Of a stretch of DNA of 64,000 nt, positions 53,149 through 62,590 are shown one piece after another. Source of the stretch: Polaribacter gangjinensis. Its GTDB lineage: Bacteria > Bacteroidota > Bacteroidia > Flavobacteriales > Flavobacteriaceae. How positions within the stretch are numbered: the first letter of the stretch is position 1; every line of letters begins with the position of its first letter. Under the pieces are notes generated by a model, which saw nothing but the letters and a program-made list of their open reading frames with translations, made no database searches and was not told the DNA's origin. The stretch lies in NCBI RefSeq assembly GCF_038024125.1, contig NZ_CP150662.1, forward strand, positions 1,443,501 to 1,507,500, written 5' to 3'. The position numbers and the translations under genes are program-made.

Positions 53149-54105
53149 ATGATCATGAAACTACAAAATAAACTATTCAGCATTCAATCATTTATAATTT
53201 TTGCAACCGCTAATTTGGTATTGGTTTCATGCGGAACATACCAAACTGCGTATTATGAAGATGGTATTTATAGCTCTCCAAATAATATAGAAAAACGACA
53301 AATTGTTGTTGTTGAAAGAAACAACAACAATAATTTTGAAGAAAACTATTTTACAAAAAAATTAGACAGCTTAGAACGAATCTCTGAGTATGAAATATTT
53401 ACTGACATCGATTCATATAGTTCAAATCCAAATTATTCGGATCCTAATGGAAATTACAATCAAAATGAACCTTGGGGATATCAAAATGACAATGTAATTG
53501 TCAATGTAAATTTGATGAATGACCCTTTTTGGTATGGAAATGGTTTTGGAATGTGGGGTTGGAATGATTGGGGATGGAACAATTGGGGATGGAACAATTG
53601 GAATGTAGGATGGGGTTGGAATCGTTGGAACAATTGGGGTTTTTATGGAAACCCATATTGGCATCCGTATGCTTATAATTGGGGCTGGAATGGTGGATTT
53701 TACAATCCTTATTTTTATGGAAATTCTTGGAGAAATAACGGGTATTACAGAAATAATACTTACGGACGAAGAAATACAAATTATGCTTACGGGCGAAGAG
53801 ATTCAAACGGAATTATCAGAAACAATTCTATAACCAACAGAAGAAACTATTTTGATTACAATCAGAATTCAAATAATTTTAGAAGAAGCACTATTGGAAC
53901 TCCTGTAAGAAGAAGCTCTACTATTAGAGGAAATAATTATAATGATCGAAACTCAAATTATTCATCAAGAAATAGTTCAAACACAAATAACAATACCAAT
54001 TCATCAACAAGAAGATCAACAACAACTTCTTCAAGAAGTAGTGGAAATACTTCGAACTCTGGCAGAGGTTCTACTTCTGGAAGAGGAAGAAGAGGAGGAA
54101 ATTAA
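53149..54105 (+). CDS. Trp/Asn/Gly-rich low-complexity lipoprotein
   Basis: 318 residues. The lipobox LVLVSCG places a lipidated cysteine near residue 28. After a Ser/Asn-rich spacer, residues about 120-205 are built from short repeats of W, N, G and Y (WGWNDWGWNNW, NWGWNGGFYNPYFYG), and the C-terminal 100 residues are Arg/Ser/Asn/Thr-rich and disordered. Two ATG codons (53149, 53155) could start it. Similar proteins next to proS are often mislabelled prolyl-tRNA synthetase or vitellogenin in flavobacterial genomes; there is no synthetase domain here. Surface adhesive or structural role is possible, not shown. Confidence 0.8.
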   Translation: MIMKLQNKLFSIQSFIIFATANLVLVSCGTYQTAYYEDGIYSSPNNIEKRQIVVVERNNNNNFEENYFTKKLDSLERISEYEIFTDIDSYSSNPNYSDPNGNYNQNEPWGYQNDNVIVNVNLMNDPFWYGNGFGMWGWNDWGWNNWGWNNWNVGWGWNRWNNWGFYGNPYWHPYAYNWGWNGGFYNPYFYGNSWRNNGYYRNNTYGRRNTNYAYGRRDSNGIIRNNSITNRRNYFDYNQNSNNFRRSTIGTPVRRSSTIRGNNYNDRNSNYSSRNSSNTNNNTNSSTRRSTTTSSRSSGNTSNSGRGSTSGRGRRGGN

Positions 54106-54136
54106 ATCATCACTTTTAGTTACAAAAGGTTTTAAA

Positions 54137-55519
54137 ATGAAAAAAATTATCGCATCAGCAATTTTGTTGGCAACCGTGGCTGCTACAAATGCTCAATCTT
54201 TAGGATATCAAGATTTAGGAATCCTTTTCTCTCAAAATGATAATAACGGAACTGCGCGTTTTACAGCAATGGGTGGTGCTTTTGGAGCTCTTGGAGGAGA
54301 TATATCAAGCATTAACATCAATCCTGCAGGTTTATCTGTATTTAATAATAGTATGTTTTCTGGAAGTTTTAATTCTAGAAGTTCAGATATTATAGCTGAT
54401 TATTATGGCAACAGACTTACAACTCAAGATCAATTCATAGACTTATCTCAAGCTGGTGGTGTATTGGTTTTTGATAGTGCTTATAGAAGTAATTGGAGCA
54501 AATTTGCAATGGGATTTAATTACAGAATCACTAAAGATTTTACTGATGGATTCATCGCTCAAGGAAATAGTGGAGTTGCCACTTTTGTTGATTTTCCTTT
54601 AGACACCAATACAAATCCTTTTGTATATGATATTGCTGATGAACAACTCTTTAACAATACCTACAATGGCGATTTGAGCGAATTCAATATCGGATTTTCA
54701 TCCGTGTATCAAGAAAAATTACATGTTGGAGTATCTTTAAATTTTTATGATTTGAATTTTACGCAACGCTCAAATTTAACAGAGTTCAACAGTGATATCA
54801 ATGGCAATGAATTGGATGCCAATTTATACCAAGAAAATTTTACTACCGGAACTGGATTTTCTTTCAATACAGGATTTATTTATAAAGTAAACAATAGTTT
54901 TCGATTTGGATTATCTTATCAAACCCCAACTTGGTTTTCAGAAATTATAGAAGACAGCAATATTGTAAATAACGACGGATATTTTGGAGACACGGAAATT
55001 GCCGTAAGCAATGATAATGCAGTTTATAACAATACAGCTGGCGGATTTTTCCCCTCACAATCTCTTATTTACAGATTACGAACTCCAAGTAGATTAACTG
55101 CGAGCACTGCATTCGTCTTTGGAAAAATAGGATTGATTAGTGTTGATTATTCAAACATGAATTACACCAGAACAAAACTTTCAGGCGCCAATTTTATGCA
55201 AGAAAATCAGGCATTTCAAAACGATTTTGTAAATACCCACAATTTTTCAATCGGAACAGAATGGCGTTTTGATAAATTCAGCATCAGAGGTGGTTATCGT
55301 TTTGAGCAAAGTCCAGATGCTTTTGCATTGAATTCAGATGACTTGAATGAATATTCATTTGGGGCAGGCTACAACTTCGGAAATTTTAAATTGGATTTTG
55401 CTTACAGAACCAATAATCGAACTGCAGCCTACAATTTTTACTCAGGATTTAATGTAAACCCTGCAAATTTAACATTAGACAATCGCATATTTACAGCATC
55501 CGTTTCTATCAATTTATAA
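54137..55519 (+). CDS. OmpP1/FadL/TodX-family outer-membrane transporter
   Basis: 460 residues from the ATG at 54137, which begins a signal peptide MKKIIASAILLATVAATNAQ. The frame stays open for another 195 nt upstream but only as a shadow of the lipoprotein gene. The early motif NNGTARFTAMGGAFGALGGDISSININPAGLSVF is typical of the FadL/TodX family, followed by a 14-strand barrel ending FTASVSINL. These porins move hydrophobic molecules such as fatty acids or aromatics across the outer membrane. Substrate unknown. It follows the W/N-rich lipoprotein gene by 31 nt and is followed by a strong terminator. Confidence 0.9.
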   Translation: MKKIIASAILLATVAATNAQSLGYQDLGILFSQNDNNGTARFTAMGGAFGALGGDISSININPAGLSVFNNSMFSGSFNSRSSDIIADYYGNRLTTQDQFIDLSQAGGVLVFDSAYRSNWSKFAMGFNYRITKDFTDGFIAQGNSGVATFVDFPLDTNTNPFVYDIADEQLFNNTYNGDLSEFNIGFSSVYQEKLHVGVSLNFYDLNFTQRSNLTEFNSDINGNELDANLYQENFTTGTGFSFNTGFIYKVNNSFRFGLSYQTPTWFSEIIEDSNIVNNDGYFGDTEIAVSNDNAVYNNTAGGFFPSQSLIYRLRTPSRLTASTAFVFGKIGLISVDYSNMNYTRTKLSGANFMQENQAFQNDFVNTHNFSIGTEWRFDKFSIRGGYRFEQSPDAFALNSDDLNEYSFGAGYNFGNFKLDFAYRTNNRTAAYNFYSGFNVNPANLTLDNRIFTASVSINL

Positions 55520-55534
55520 GAAGTTTAACACATT

Positions 55535-55573
55535 AAAAAAGACCTTGCATCAAAAACATGCAAGGTCTTTTTT
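55535..55573 (+). terminator. Terminator after the FadL-family gene
   Basis: A 16-bp perfect stem (AAAAAAGACCTTGCAT and its complement) with a 7-nt loop, ending in six T. Confidence 0.88.
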
Positions 55574-55595
55574 ATTAGAAATGATTTTTTTGCCG

Positions 55596-55603
55596 TAATT
55601 TTG
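55596..55603 (+). promoter_or_regulatory. -7 promoter element of the Nfu gene
   Basis: TAATTTTG followed by C; predicted leader about 13 nt before the ATG at 55621. Confidence 0.6.
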
Positions 55604-55620
55604 CTTTTTATTTGAAAATC

Positions 55621-56526
55621 ATGCAAGAGACTAAAATTAGCATTCAAAATTCATCCAACGAAACCATTTTAAAATTCAATAGCAATACTACATTAATCAA
55701 TGCAGGAAGTTATGAATATGGAAATATTGATGAAGCGAAAAAATCGCCCTTAGCGCAGCAATTATTTTATTTGCCGTTTGTAAAAAAAGTGTTTATAACT
55801 CCCAATTTTATTGCCATTCAACGTTATGATATTGTTTCTTGGGATGATGTACAAGAAGAAGTTCGTGAGCAAATTGAAAATTATATCAACGAAGGCAATG
55901 TTGTTGTAAATGAAGAAACTGCTGCTTCTAAAAAAGAAGCAATTGAAGTGTATGCTGAAGTAACTCCAAATCCATCAGTAATGAAATTTGGCACCAACAA
56001 AGTATTAACTCAAACTGATGCTGAGTTTAAAAACATAGAAGAGGCCAGTAAAATTTCACCATTAGCACAAGCTATTTTTTCATTTCCATTTGTAAAAGAA
56101 GTGTTTATTTCCGACAATTATATTTCCATTACCAAATACAATATGGTTGAATGGAATGAAATTTTTGCAGAAGTTCGCAGTTTTATCAGAGAATATTTAG
56201 TTGCAGGAAAAACCATTTTTTCTGAATTGCCTTCTCAACAAAATTCAACAACTTCATCAACTGTAATTCCTGAAGTAAAATTAGACGGAATTGCTGGACA
56301 AATTGTTGATATTTTAGATGAATACATCAAACCTGCTGTGGCTGGTGATGGTGGAAACATCGCATTTCGTTCGTATGATGAAAGCAATAAAATTGTAAGT
56401 GTTGTATTGCAAGGTGCTTGTAGTGGTTGTCCATCATCAACTGCAACCTTAAAAAACGGAATTGAAAATTTATTGAAAGAAATGTTGCCAAACCAAATCA
56501 ATGGCGTTGTTGCAATTAATGGATAA
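55621..56526 (+). CDS. Nfu-type iron-sulfur scaffold protein with duplicated N domain
   Basis: 301 residues from the ATG at 55621 (MQETKISIQ). It has two successive Nfu N-terminal domains (about residues 8-90 and 112-200): compare SPLAQQLFYLPFVKKVFITPNFIAIQRY with SPLAQAIFSFPFVKEVFISDNYISITKY. Then comes one NifU-like C-terminal domain (about 222-300) with the cluster-binding CxxC in LQGACSGCPSST. It assembles or carries Fe-S clusters. It is 11 nt upstream of ubiE and heads an Nfu-ubiE-porT unit. Confidence 0.92.
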   Translation: MQETKISIQNSSNETILKFNSNTTLINAGSYEYGNIDEAKKSPLAQQLFYLPFVKKVFITPNFIAIQRYDIVSWDDVQEEVREQIENYINEGNVVVNEETAASKKEAIEVYAEVTPNPSVMKFGTNKVLTQTDAEFKNIEEASKISPLAQAIFSFPFVKEVFISDNYISITKYNMVEWNEIFAEVRSFIREYLVAGKTIFSELPSQQNSTTSSTVIPEVKLDGIAGQIVDILDEYIKPAVAGDGGNIAFRSYDESNKIVSVVLQGACSGCPSSTATLKNGIENLLKEMLPNQINGVVAING

Positions 56527-56537
56527 AAATGCTTTAA

Positions 56538-57266
56538 ATGTCTGAAATTATAAAACCATACAGAGATTCTCAACTAGGAAAAAAAGAACAAGTTACTCAA
56601 ATGTTTGACACCATTTCAACCAATTATGATGGTTTAAACCGAGTAATTTCTTTAGGAATTGATGTAAAATGGCGAAAAAAAGTAGTGAAAATTGTAGGCG
56701 AAAATAAACCCAAACAAATTTTAGATATTGCTACTGGTACTGGAGATTTAGCGCTGATGATGGCAAATTTGAATCCTGATAAAATTATTGGTTTGGATAT
56801 TTCTGCTGGAATGCTCGAAGTTGGTAAACAAAAAATCAACAAAGCAAATCTGTCAAAAAAAATAGATATGATTGTGGGCGACTCAGAAGAAATGCCTTTT
56901 GAAAATGATACTTTTGATGCGATTACGGTTTCTTTTGGCGTTCGAAATTTTGCAAATCTTGATAAGGGCATCAAAGAAATCGCACGAGTTTTAAAACCAA
57001 CAGGCGTTTTAGTAATTTTAGAAACCTCCAATCCAACAAAATTTCCTTTCAAACAGGGTTATAAATTCTATACGAATTTCATATTGCCTTTGGTTGGAAA
57101 ATTGTTTTCTAAAGACAAAGTTGCGTACACTTATCTTTCAGAATCTGCAAATTCTTTTCCATTTGGTGAGGTCTTCAACAATATTTTGCGTAAAAATGGG
57201 TTTAGTGATGTAAAGCACAATCCTGTTACTTTTGGAGTAGCAACAATTTATACAGCGAGAAAATAA
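56538..57266 (+). CDS. ubiE: Demethylmenaquinone methyltransferase
   Basis: 242 residues, class I SAM methyltransferase for the last step of menaquinone synthesis (also called menG). Motif I is [15 protein letters not shown]; the family motifs [26 protein letters not shown] and the [30 protein letters not shown] block are intact. It ends one base before the porT ATG, so the two are coupled. This organism probably uses menaquinone as sole quinone, as is normal for the family. Confidence 0.95.
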   Translation: MSEIIKPYRDSQLGKKEQVTQMFDTISTNYDGLNRVISLGIDVKWRKKVVKIVGENKPKQILDIATGTGDLALMMANLNPDKIIGLDISAGMLEVGKQKINKANLSKKIDMIVGDSEEMPFENDTFDAITVSFGVRNFANLDKGIKEIARVLKPTGVLVILETSNPTKFPFKQGYKFYTNFILPLVGKLFSKDKVAYTYLSESANSFPFGEVFNNILRKNGFSDVKHNPVTFGVATIYTARK

Positions 57267-57267
57267 T

Positions 57268-57966
57268 ATGATAAAAAAAACGGTTTTTACAACAATCTTT
57301 TTTATTTCTTCTTTGACTATTTTTGGACAAAGAGAACGAGTTGACAACCTACCCACTTTTGATAATAAAAAATTACATTATGGCTTTTACTTGGGTCTTA
57401 ATCAGAATGATTTTAAACTGAATTTACGAAATAGCACCATAGCAAATGCCGACATTACAGTATCACCCACAGCAGGTTTTAATGTGGGTTTGATTGCAGA
57501 TTTGCGCTTACACAAAAATTTAAATCTGCGTTTTGAACCAGGTTTGGTTACCAATTCTAAGAAAATTTATTTCAATCATTTGGCAATTCCTAGAGATAGT
57601 GTTCGCGAAATTGGTTCTACGTATTTACACGTTCCGTTATTACTGAAATTTAGCACAGATCGTTATAAAAATATTCGCCCTTATGTGTTGGCAGGAATTT
57701 CTTATGATCATAATTTTTCGAGTAATGAAGCCAATCAAGATGATAATTCGGCTGGCGAATTCCGAATGAAAACGCACAATTTCATGTATGAAGTTGGCAT
57801 TGGCATTGACATTTACTTGTATTTCTTTAAATTTTCACCGTCAATTCGTGGCGTTTTTGCCATTAATAACGAGGTAAAATATGATGATGACCCTAATAGT
57901 CAATGGACAGCTCCTATCAATTATATGGGAACACGTGGTGTTTTCTTGAGTTTTGCTTTTGAGTAA
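57268..57966 (+). CDS. porT: T9SS outer-membrane protein PorT
   Basis: 232 residues with signal peptide (to about residue 20, TIFGQ) and an eight-strand outer-membrane barrel pattern (KLHYGFYLGLNQNDFKL ... FNVGLIADLRLHKNLNLRFEPGLV ... RGVFLSFAFE). PorT is needed for type IX secretion in Porphyromonas and Flavobacterium. It follows ubiE by one base, a conserved arrangement in flavobacteria, and converges on the SpoU methyltransferase gene. It complements the gldKLMN locus 33 kb away. Confidence 0.9.
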   Translation: MIKKTVFTTIFFISSLTIFGQRERVDNLPTFDNKKLHYGFYLGLNQNDFKLNLRNSTIANADITVSPTAGFNVGLIADLRLHKNLNLRFEPGLVTNSKKIYFNHLAIPRDSVREIGSTYLHVPLLLKFSTDRYKNIRPYVLAGISYDHNFSSNEANQDDNSAGEFRMKTHNFMYEVGIGIDIYLYFFKFSPSIRGVFAINNEVKYDDDPNSQWTAPINYMGTRGVFLSFAFE

Positions 57967-57982
57967 ATAGCTGTTTAAAAAA

Positions 57983-58714
57983 TTAATTTCCTCTTTTAAA
58001 TTCGCTCAACAAAATAGCTGTTGCAGTGGCTACATTCAAACTTTCTGTTTGTTGTATTTCTCCAAATCTCGGAATTGAAATAATTTGGTTTGCCAATTGT
58101 TTTATTTCATATGAAACACCATTTGCTTCATTTCCCATAATTAAAATTGCTTCCTCAGGAAGTTTGGTTTTATACACATTTTCACCATCCATATCTGCCA
58201 TAAAAATGGGCAAATTACTTTGCTGCAAAAAAGTTATTAATGTAGTATAATGAATCGCAATTCTTGGTAAAGACCCCATACTTGCTTGCACTACTTTTGG
58301 GTTGTAACAATCTACAGTATCTTCAGAGCAAATCAATTGTGTAACCCCAAACCAATCACACAATCTGATAATAGTTCCTAAATTTCCAGGATCGTTTATG
58401 GCATCTAAAACTACTGTTACACCTGAACTTTTTATTGGTTTTTGTGTCGGAATTTTAAACAATCCTACCACTTCATTGGGTGTTTTTAGCTGACTAATTT
58501 TTTTTAAATCAGCCTCAGAAATGAGGGTTCTTTTATCTTGAAAATCTTCACAACTAAAATCATTTGTGGCAAATAATTGGAAGATTTCAAAAGAAGATTG
58601 CAGTAATTCATTGACCACTTTTACGCCTTCAGCCAAAAATAATTGGTGCTTTAATCGGTATTTTTTTTGAGTTAAACTCTGTATGAGTTTTAATTGATTT
58701 TTAGAGATGCTCAT
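57983..58714 (-). CDS. SpoU/TrmH-family RNA 2'-O-methyltransferase
   Basis: 243 residues with an N-terminal substrate-binding domain (about 1-95) and the knotted SPOUT domain. Motif 1 is VVLDAINDPGNLGTIIRLCDWFG, motif 2 ILIMGNEANGVSYE, motif 3 IPRFGEIQQTESLNVATATAILLSEF. It methylates ribose in rRNA or tRNA; the exact target (RlmB- or TsnR-like) cannot be assigned. It diverges from the TamA-like gene. Confidence 0.9.
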   Translation of the reverse strand: MSISKNQLKLIQSLTQKKYRLKHQLFLAEGVKVVNELLQSSFEIFQLFATNDFSCEDFQDKRTLISEADLKKISQLKTPNEVVGLFKIPTQKPIKSSGVTVVLDAINDPGNLGTIIRLCDWFGVTQLICSEDTVDCYNPKVVQASMGSLPRIAIHYTTLITFLQQSNLPIFMADMDGENVYKTKLPEEAILIMGNEANGVSYEIKQLANQIISIPRFGEIQQTESLNVATATAILLSEFKRGN

Positions 58715-58783
58715 TAATTGATTGTAAATAAAAATATACCAATGAAAAATACTATTTTTGGCATTATTACCGTTGCTAAAATA

Positions 58784-61270
58784 ATGAAAAAACTCGCTTT
58801 CTACTTTTTATTGACAGTCTTTTTTGCATCCTGTGATTCTACTAAAAGGGTTACAGAGGGAAAGTACCTACTTAGAGAAAATGTACTTTTTATTGATAGC
58901 GTAAAATCAAAAAGTGGCGATTTAGAAAAATATATCTTACAAAAACCCAACAATCGCCTATTAGGACTTCCTTTTGGATTGTATTTTTACAATTTAGGAA
59001 ATCCTGACAAACCCAAAACCCCTTCAGAATGGGCTGTAAAAAACCCAAAGTCATATCAATTTATCAAAAGTATTTTTTCTGAAAAACAAAGTATTGCCTA
59101 TGCAAACTCGTTTATTAATTTGAATAATTGGTATTTAAAAAATGATGCTCCCGTAATTTTAAACGAAAATAAAATTAAAAAAACAGCCGATAATTTATGG
59201 GCATATTATAAAACTCAAGGATACTTTAAATCGAGTGTAGATACTGTTATCAAAAGAAATAACGATAAAAAAGCCCTAGTTGAATATCACATTAACAAAG
59301 GAAAACCAACCTTGTTAGATAGCATTCTTGTAAAAATTGCTTCCCCTGATTTAGATTCTATCTTTAAAAATACCAAACGTGATAGTTATTTAAAAAGTGG
59401 CAATCAGTACAAAGACCAAGATTTTAGAAACGAGGCAAGTAGTGTGGTAAAACTTTTTAGAAATAGCGGAATATTTCATTTTACAGAGGCCGCTTTAGGA
59501 TTTTATGTAGATTCAACAAGAGCTGATTATAAAACCAATGTAGAGTTTTTAATTTCAGCCAATAGATTGACAGAGGAAAATGGGAATTATGTTGAAAAAC
59601 CCTATAAAATTCATAAAATAAAAGAAGTTGCTGTTCATACGGATTATTCATTTACCAAAAAAGATGAAATTAGTAAGGATACAATTTCTTATGACGGAAT
59701 TTCATTCTATGCAAATGACAAAATCAAATTCAATCCAAAATATTTATCGCAATCTATTTTCTTAAAACCGGGAGAAGTTTATAAAGATACTCTAAGGAAT
59801 TTAACAAGAAATCATTTAAAATCGCTACAAAATTTTAAGTCAACTACTTTAAAATTCACACCAATATCAGAAGATTCTGGCGATTTACGTATGGATGTTT
59901 TTTTAACTCCTTTAGAAAAATACAACTTGGGATTGGAAACTGAAATTACCCACTCTAACATTCGAAATATTGGAACATCAGCCAAATTTTCTATCACAAA
60001 TAGAAATGCTTTTAAAGGAGCAGAATTGTTAAAAATGTCTGTTTTAGGATCTTGGTTCAACTCCAATAATGGTCCTGGATGGGAATTAGGTGCTGATATT
60101 TCTATAGAAGTTCCTCGTTTTTTAGCGCCTTTTAGACTTAGTAGACTTGTTCCTAAAGAGATGTCTCCAAGAACCTATATTTCATTGGGTTCTAGTTTTC
60201 AAAAAAATATTGGTTTGGATAGACAAACCTTTACATTTATGACCGATTTTAAATGGCAATTCAATGCTAAAAAAACAGTACAATTAGAAATTTTAAATAC
60301 GCAATATGTTAAAAATCTGAATGTTACTAGCTTTTTTGATATTTATAGTTCCGAATTTTCAAGACTGAATGAAATTGCGCAAATCTATCCTGGAATTGGA
60401 GGAAATTTACCAACTGATGAAACCAAATTTGATGAAACTGTACAATTTATGTCGTCAGTTGCCAATGATGCTGGTTTTCAAGCTACAAATCCTGACGAAT
60501 ACAACACTGTTTTAAACATCCAAAATCGTTTCAATATTGTCACTTCCGATTTCTTAATTCCAGTTATTGGATATTCATTTACATATAACAATCAATTGGG
60601 CGTTAAAGACAATAATTTTTCATTCTTAAAAGTAAGAATTGCCAACTCAGGAAATATACTAGGACTTTTATCTAAAAACAGAAATAGTAACGACAAGAAA
60701 ACATTTTTAAATATTCCTTTGGCGCAATATTTTAAGTTTGATATTGAATACAAGAAATTTTGGGATACAGGAAATAATTCCGTTTTTGCTTTTAGAACTC
60801 AATTAGGAGCCATTATAACTTATGACAATTCTGACATTCCTTTTATCAAAAGTTATTTTGCTGGAGGCTCTAATGATATCAGAGCTTGGCAAACCTACGA
60901 ATTAGGTCCAGGAAGAAGAAATACCGGACTAGAATTTAATACTGGTAGTTTTAAAATTTTAACAAGTGCTGAATATCGTTTTGACATGTTTAGCAAACTT
61001 AAAGGCGCATTTTTTGTGGATGCAGGAAACATTTGGGATATTACAGGCTCTGATTTTGTAGATGATGATGCAAAATTCAAAAATCTATCCTCTTTACAAA
61101 ACATTGCAGTTGGATCAGGATTTGGAACAAGGTTGGATTTTAACTTTCTAATTCTGCGTTTTGACATCGGATTTAAAACCTACGAACCTTATTTAGAAGG
61201 CAATAAATGGTTTCGCAACTATAATTTTTCGAATGCTGTGTATAACATCGGAATCAACTATCCATTCTAA
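58784..61270 (+). CDS. BamA/TamA-family outer-membrane lipoprotein (TamL type)
   Basis: 828 residues from the ATG at 58784 (MKKLAFYFLLTVFFASC); the longer frame upstream adds 22 residues with no signal-peptide logic. The lipobox VFFASC gives lipidated C17, a feature of the TamA-like TamL proteins of Bacteroidota and unlike BamA itself. POTRA-like repeats occupy about 25-430 and a 16-strand barrel the rest (DIRAWQTYELGPG, the conserved VRGF-type loop as IRAW, and end YNIGINYPF). Its tamB partner is not in the window. Terminal Phe fits BAM-dependent insertion. Confidence 0.87.
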   Translation: MKKLAFYFLLTVFFASCDSTKRVTEGKYLLRENVLFIDSVKSKSGDLEKYILQKPNNRLLGLPFGLYFYNLGNPDKPKTPSEWAVKNPKSYQFIKSIFSEKQSIAYANSFINLNNWYLKNDAPVILNENKIKKTADNLWAYYKTQGYFKSSVDTVIKRNNDKKALVEYHINKGKPTLLDSILVKIASPDLDSIFKNTKRDSYLKSGNQYKDQDFRNEASSVVKLFRNSGIFHFTEAALGFYVDSTRADYKTNVEFLISANRLTEENGNYVEKPYKIHKIKEVAVHTDYSFTKKDEISKDTISYDGISFYANDKIKFNPKYLSQSIFLKPGEVYKDTLRNLTRNHLKSLQNFKSTTLKFTPISEDSGDLRMDVFLTPLEKYNLGLETEITHSNIRNIGTSAKFSITNRNAFKGAELLKMSVLGSWFNSNNGPGWELGADISIEVPRFLAPFRLSRLVPKEMSPRTYISLGSSFQKNIGLDRQTFTFMTDFKWQFNAKKTVQLEILNTQYVKNLNVTSFFDIYSSEFSRLNEIAQIYPGIGGNLPTDETKFDETVQFMSSVANDAGFQATNPDEYNTVLNIQNRFNIVTSDFLIPVIGYSFTYNNQLGVKDNNFSFLKVRIANSGNILGLLSKNRNSNDKKTFLNIPLAQYFKFDIEYKKFWDTGNNSVFAFRTQLGAIITYDNSDIPFIKSYFAGGSNDIRAWQTYELGPGRRNTGLEFNTGSFKILTSAEYRFDMFSKLKGAFFVDAGNIWDITGSDFVDDDAKFKNLSSLQNIAVGSGFGTRLDFNFLILRFDIGFKTYEPYLEGNKWFRNYNFSNAVYNIGINYPF

Positions 61271-61331
61271 AAAATACATCGTTTTCGTTATTTTAAAGTC
61301 AATTTTCAATTAAAAAAAGGCATATTTTTAG

Positions 61332-61339
61332 TACTTTTG
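61332..61339 (+). promoter_or_regulatory. -7 promoter element of the aldolase gene
   Basis: TACTTTTG; predicted leader about 20 nt before the ATG at 61364. A TTG start at 61337 suggested by the open frame would lie inside this element and is rejected. Confidence 0.6.
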
Positions 61340-61363
61340 AAGAATAATATCAATACATCAAAC

Positions 61364-62431
61364 ATGAGTCATACAATAAAACCTGGAGTAGCCACAGGAA
61401 AAGAAGTTCAAGCAATATTTCAACTTGCTAAAGAAAAAGGATTTGCAATCCCAGCTGTAAACGTAATTGGTTCTAGTACCATTAATGGCGTTTTAGAAAC
61501 TGCCAAAGAATTAAATGCACCTGTAATCATTCAATTTTCGAATGGTGGAGCGCAATTTAATGCAGGAAAAGGACTATCAAACGAAAATCAAAAAGCAGCT
61601 ATTGCTGGCGGAATTGCTGGTGCAAAACACATTCACGAACTAGCTGAAGCTTACGGAGTTACTGTAATTTTACACACAGACCACTGTGCCAAAAACTTAT
61701 TACCTTGGATTGATGGATTGTTAGATGCATCTGAAAAACATTTTGCAGAAACTGGAAAACCTTTGTACAGTTCCCACATGATTGATTTATCAGAAGAGCC
61801 TTTGCACGAAAATATCGAAATTTGCAAAGAATATTTGGCAAGAATGAGCAAAATGGGCATGACTTTAGAAATCGAATTGGGAATTACAGGTGGTGAAGAA
61901 GATGGAGTTGACAATTCGGATGTTGATTCTTCAAAATTATATACGCAACCAGAAGAAGTGGCGTATGCTTACGAAGAATTATTAAAAGTTTCTCCACAAT
62001 TTACTATTGCTGCAGCATTTGGAAATGTACATGGAGTTTACAAACCAGGAAACGTAAAATTGACTCCAAAAATCTTACGTAATTCACAAGAATACATCTC
62101 AAAAACCTACAATGTACCTCATAATACAATTGATTTTGTATTTCATGGAGGTTCAGGGTCAACTGTTGAAGAAATCAGAGAAGCTATTGGTTATGGGGTT
62201 ATCAAAATGAATATTGATACCGATTTACAATTCGCTTACACAGAAGGTATCAGAGATTATATGCAAAAAATGGCACCTTATTTGGCGTCACAAATTGGAA
62301 ATCCAGAAGGCGCAGATCAACCCAATAAAAAACATTACGATCCAAGAAAATGGTTGCGTTTGGGCGAAGAAACTTTTAAAGCTCGTTTAAAACAAGCCTT
62401 TCAAGACTTGAATAACGTAAATACTTTGTAA
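61364..62431 (+). CDS. fbaA: Class II fructose-bisphosphate aldolase
   Basis: 355 residues, zinc-dependent class IIA enzyme for glycolysis and gluconeogenesis. The zinc ligands are in ILHTDHCAKNLLPWIDG and the histidines of VHGVYKPGNVKL and DFVFHGGSGST; the phosphate loop is NIDTDLQFAYTEGIRDY. Sequence runs without gaps against E. coli FbaA-type proteins. Single gene between a promoter at 61332 and a terminator at 62451. Confidence 0.97.
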   Translation: MSHTIKPGVATGKEVQAIFQLAKEKGFAIPAVNVIGSSTINGVLETAKELNAPVIIQFSNGGAQFNAGKGLSNENQKAAIAGGIAGAKHIHELAEAYGVTVILHTDHCAKNLLPWIDGLLDASEKHFAETGKPLYSSHMIDLSEEPLHENIEICKEYLARMSKMGMTLEIELGITGGEEDGVDNSDVDSSKLYTQPEEVAYAYEELLKVSPQFTIAAAFGNVHGVYKPGNVKLTPKILRNSQEYISKTYNVPHNTIDFVFHGGSGSTVEEIREAIGYGVIKMNIDTDLQFAYTEGIRDYMQKMAPYLASQIGNPEGADQPNKKHYDPRKWLRLGEETFKARLKQAFQDLNNVNTL

Positions 62432-62450
62432 AAAGTTTTCATAAATAACT

Positions 62451-62484
62451 AAAAAGCATCTTTCAAAAATGAAAGATGCTTTTT
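62451..62484 (+). terminator. Terminator after the aldolase gene
   Basis: A 14-bp stem (AAAAAGCATCTTTC with GAAAGATGCTTTTT) around a 6-nt loop followed by further T. Confidence 0.88.
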
Positions 62485-62521
62485 TTATGGAGTAAATTTT
62501 AATCGTCTACAAAAAATCTTT

Positions 62522-62529
62522 TACATTTG
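62522..62529 (+). promoter_or_regulatory. -7 promoter element of accD
   Basis: TACATTTG followed by C; predicted leader of about 57 nt, the longest among the promoters found. Confidence 0.55.
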
Positions 62530-62590
62530 CTGTTCAGAAAAGTTGAAAGTACTTTTGAAATACAAACAACAACTTTAAATAAAGAATCAT

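Noticed and set aside
53560..53640. Tandem repeats considered as a CRISPR-like array
   Set aside because: The repeats are short codon-level repeats within an open frame, without spacers of constant length or cas genes.
53149..54105. Prolyl-tRNA synthetase or vitellogenin label for the W/N-rich lipoprotein
   Set aside because: No synthetase motif is present; the label arises from low complexity and the neighbouring proS gene.
53942..54136. In-frame upstream extension of the FadL-family gene
   Set aside because: It overlaps the lipoprotein gene in another frame, and a perfect signal peptide starts at the ATG at 54137.
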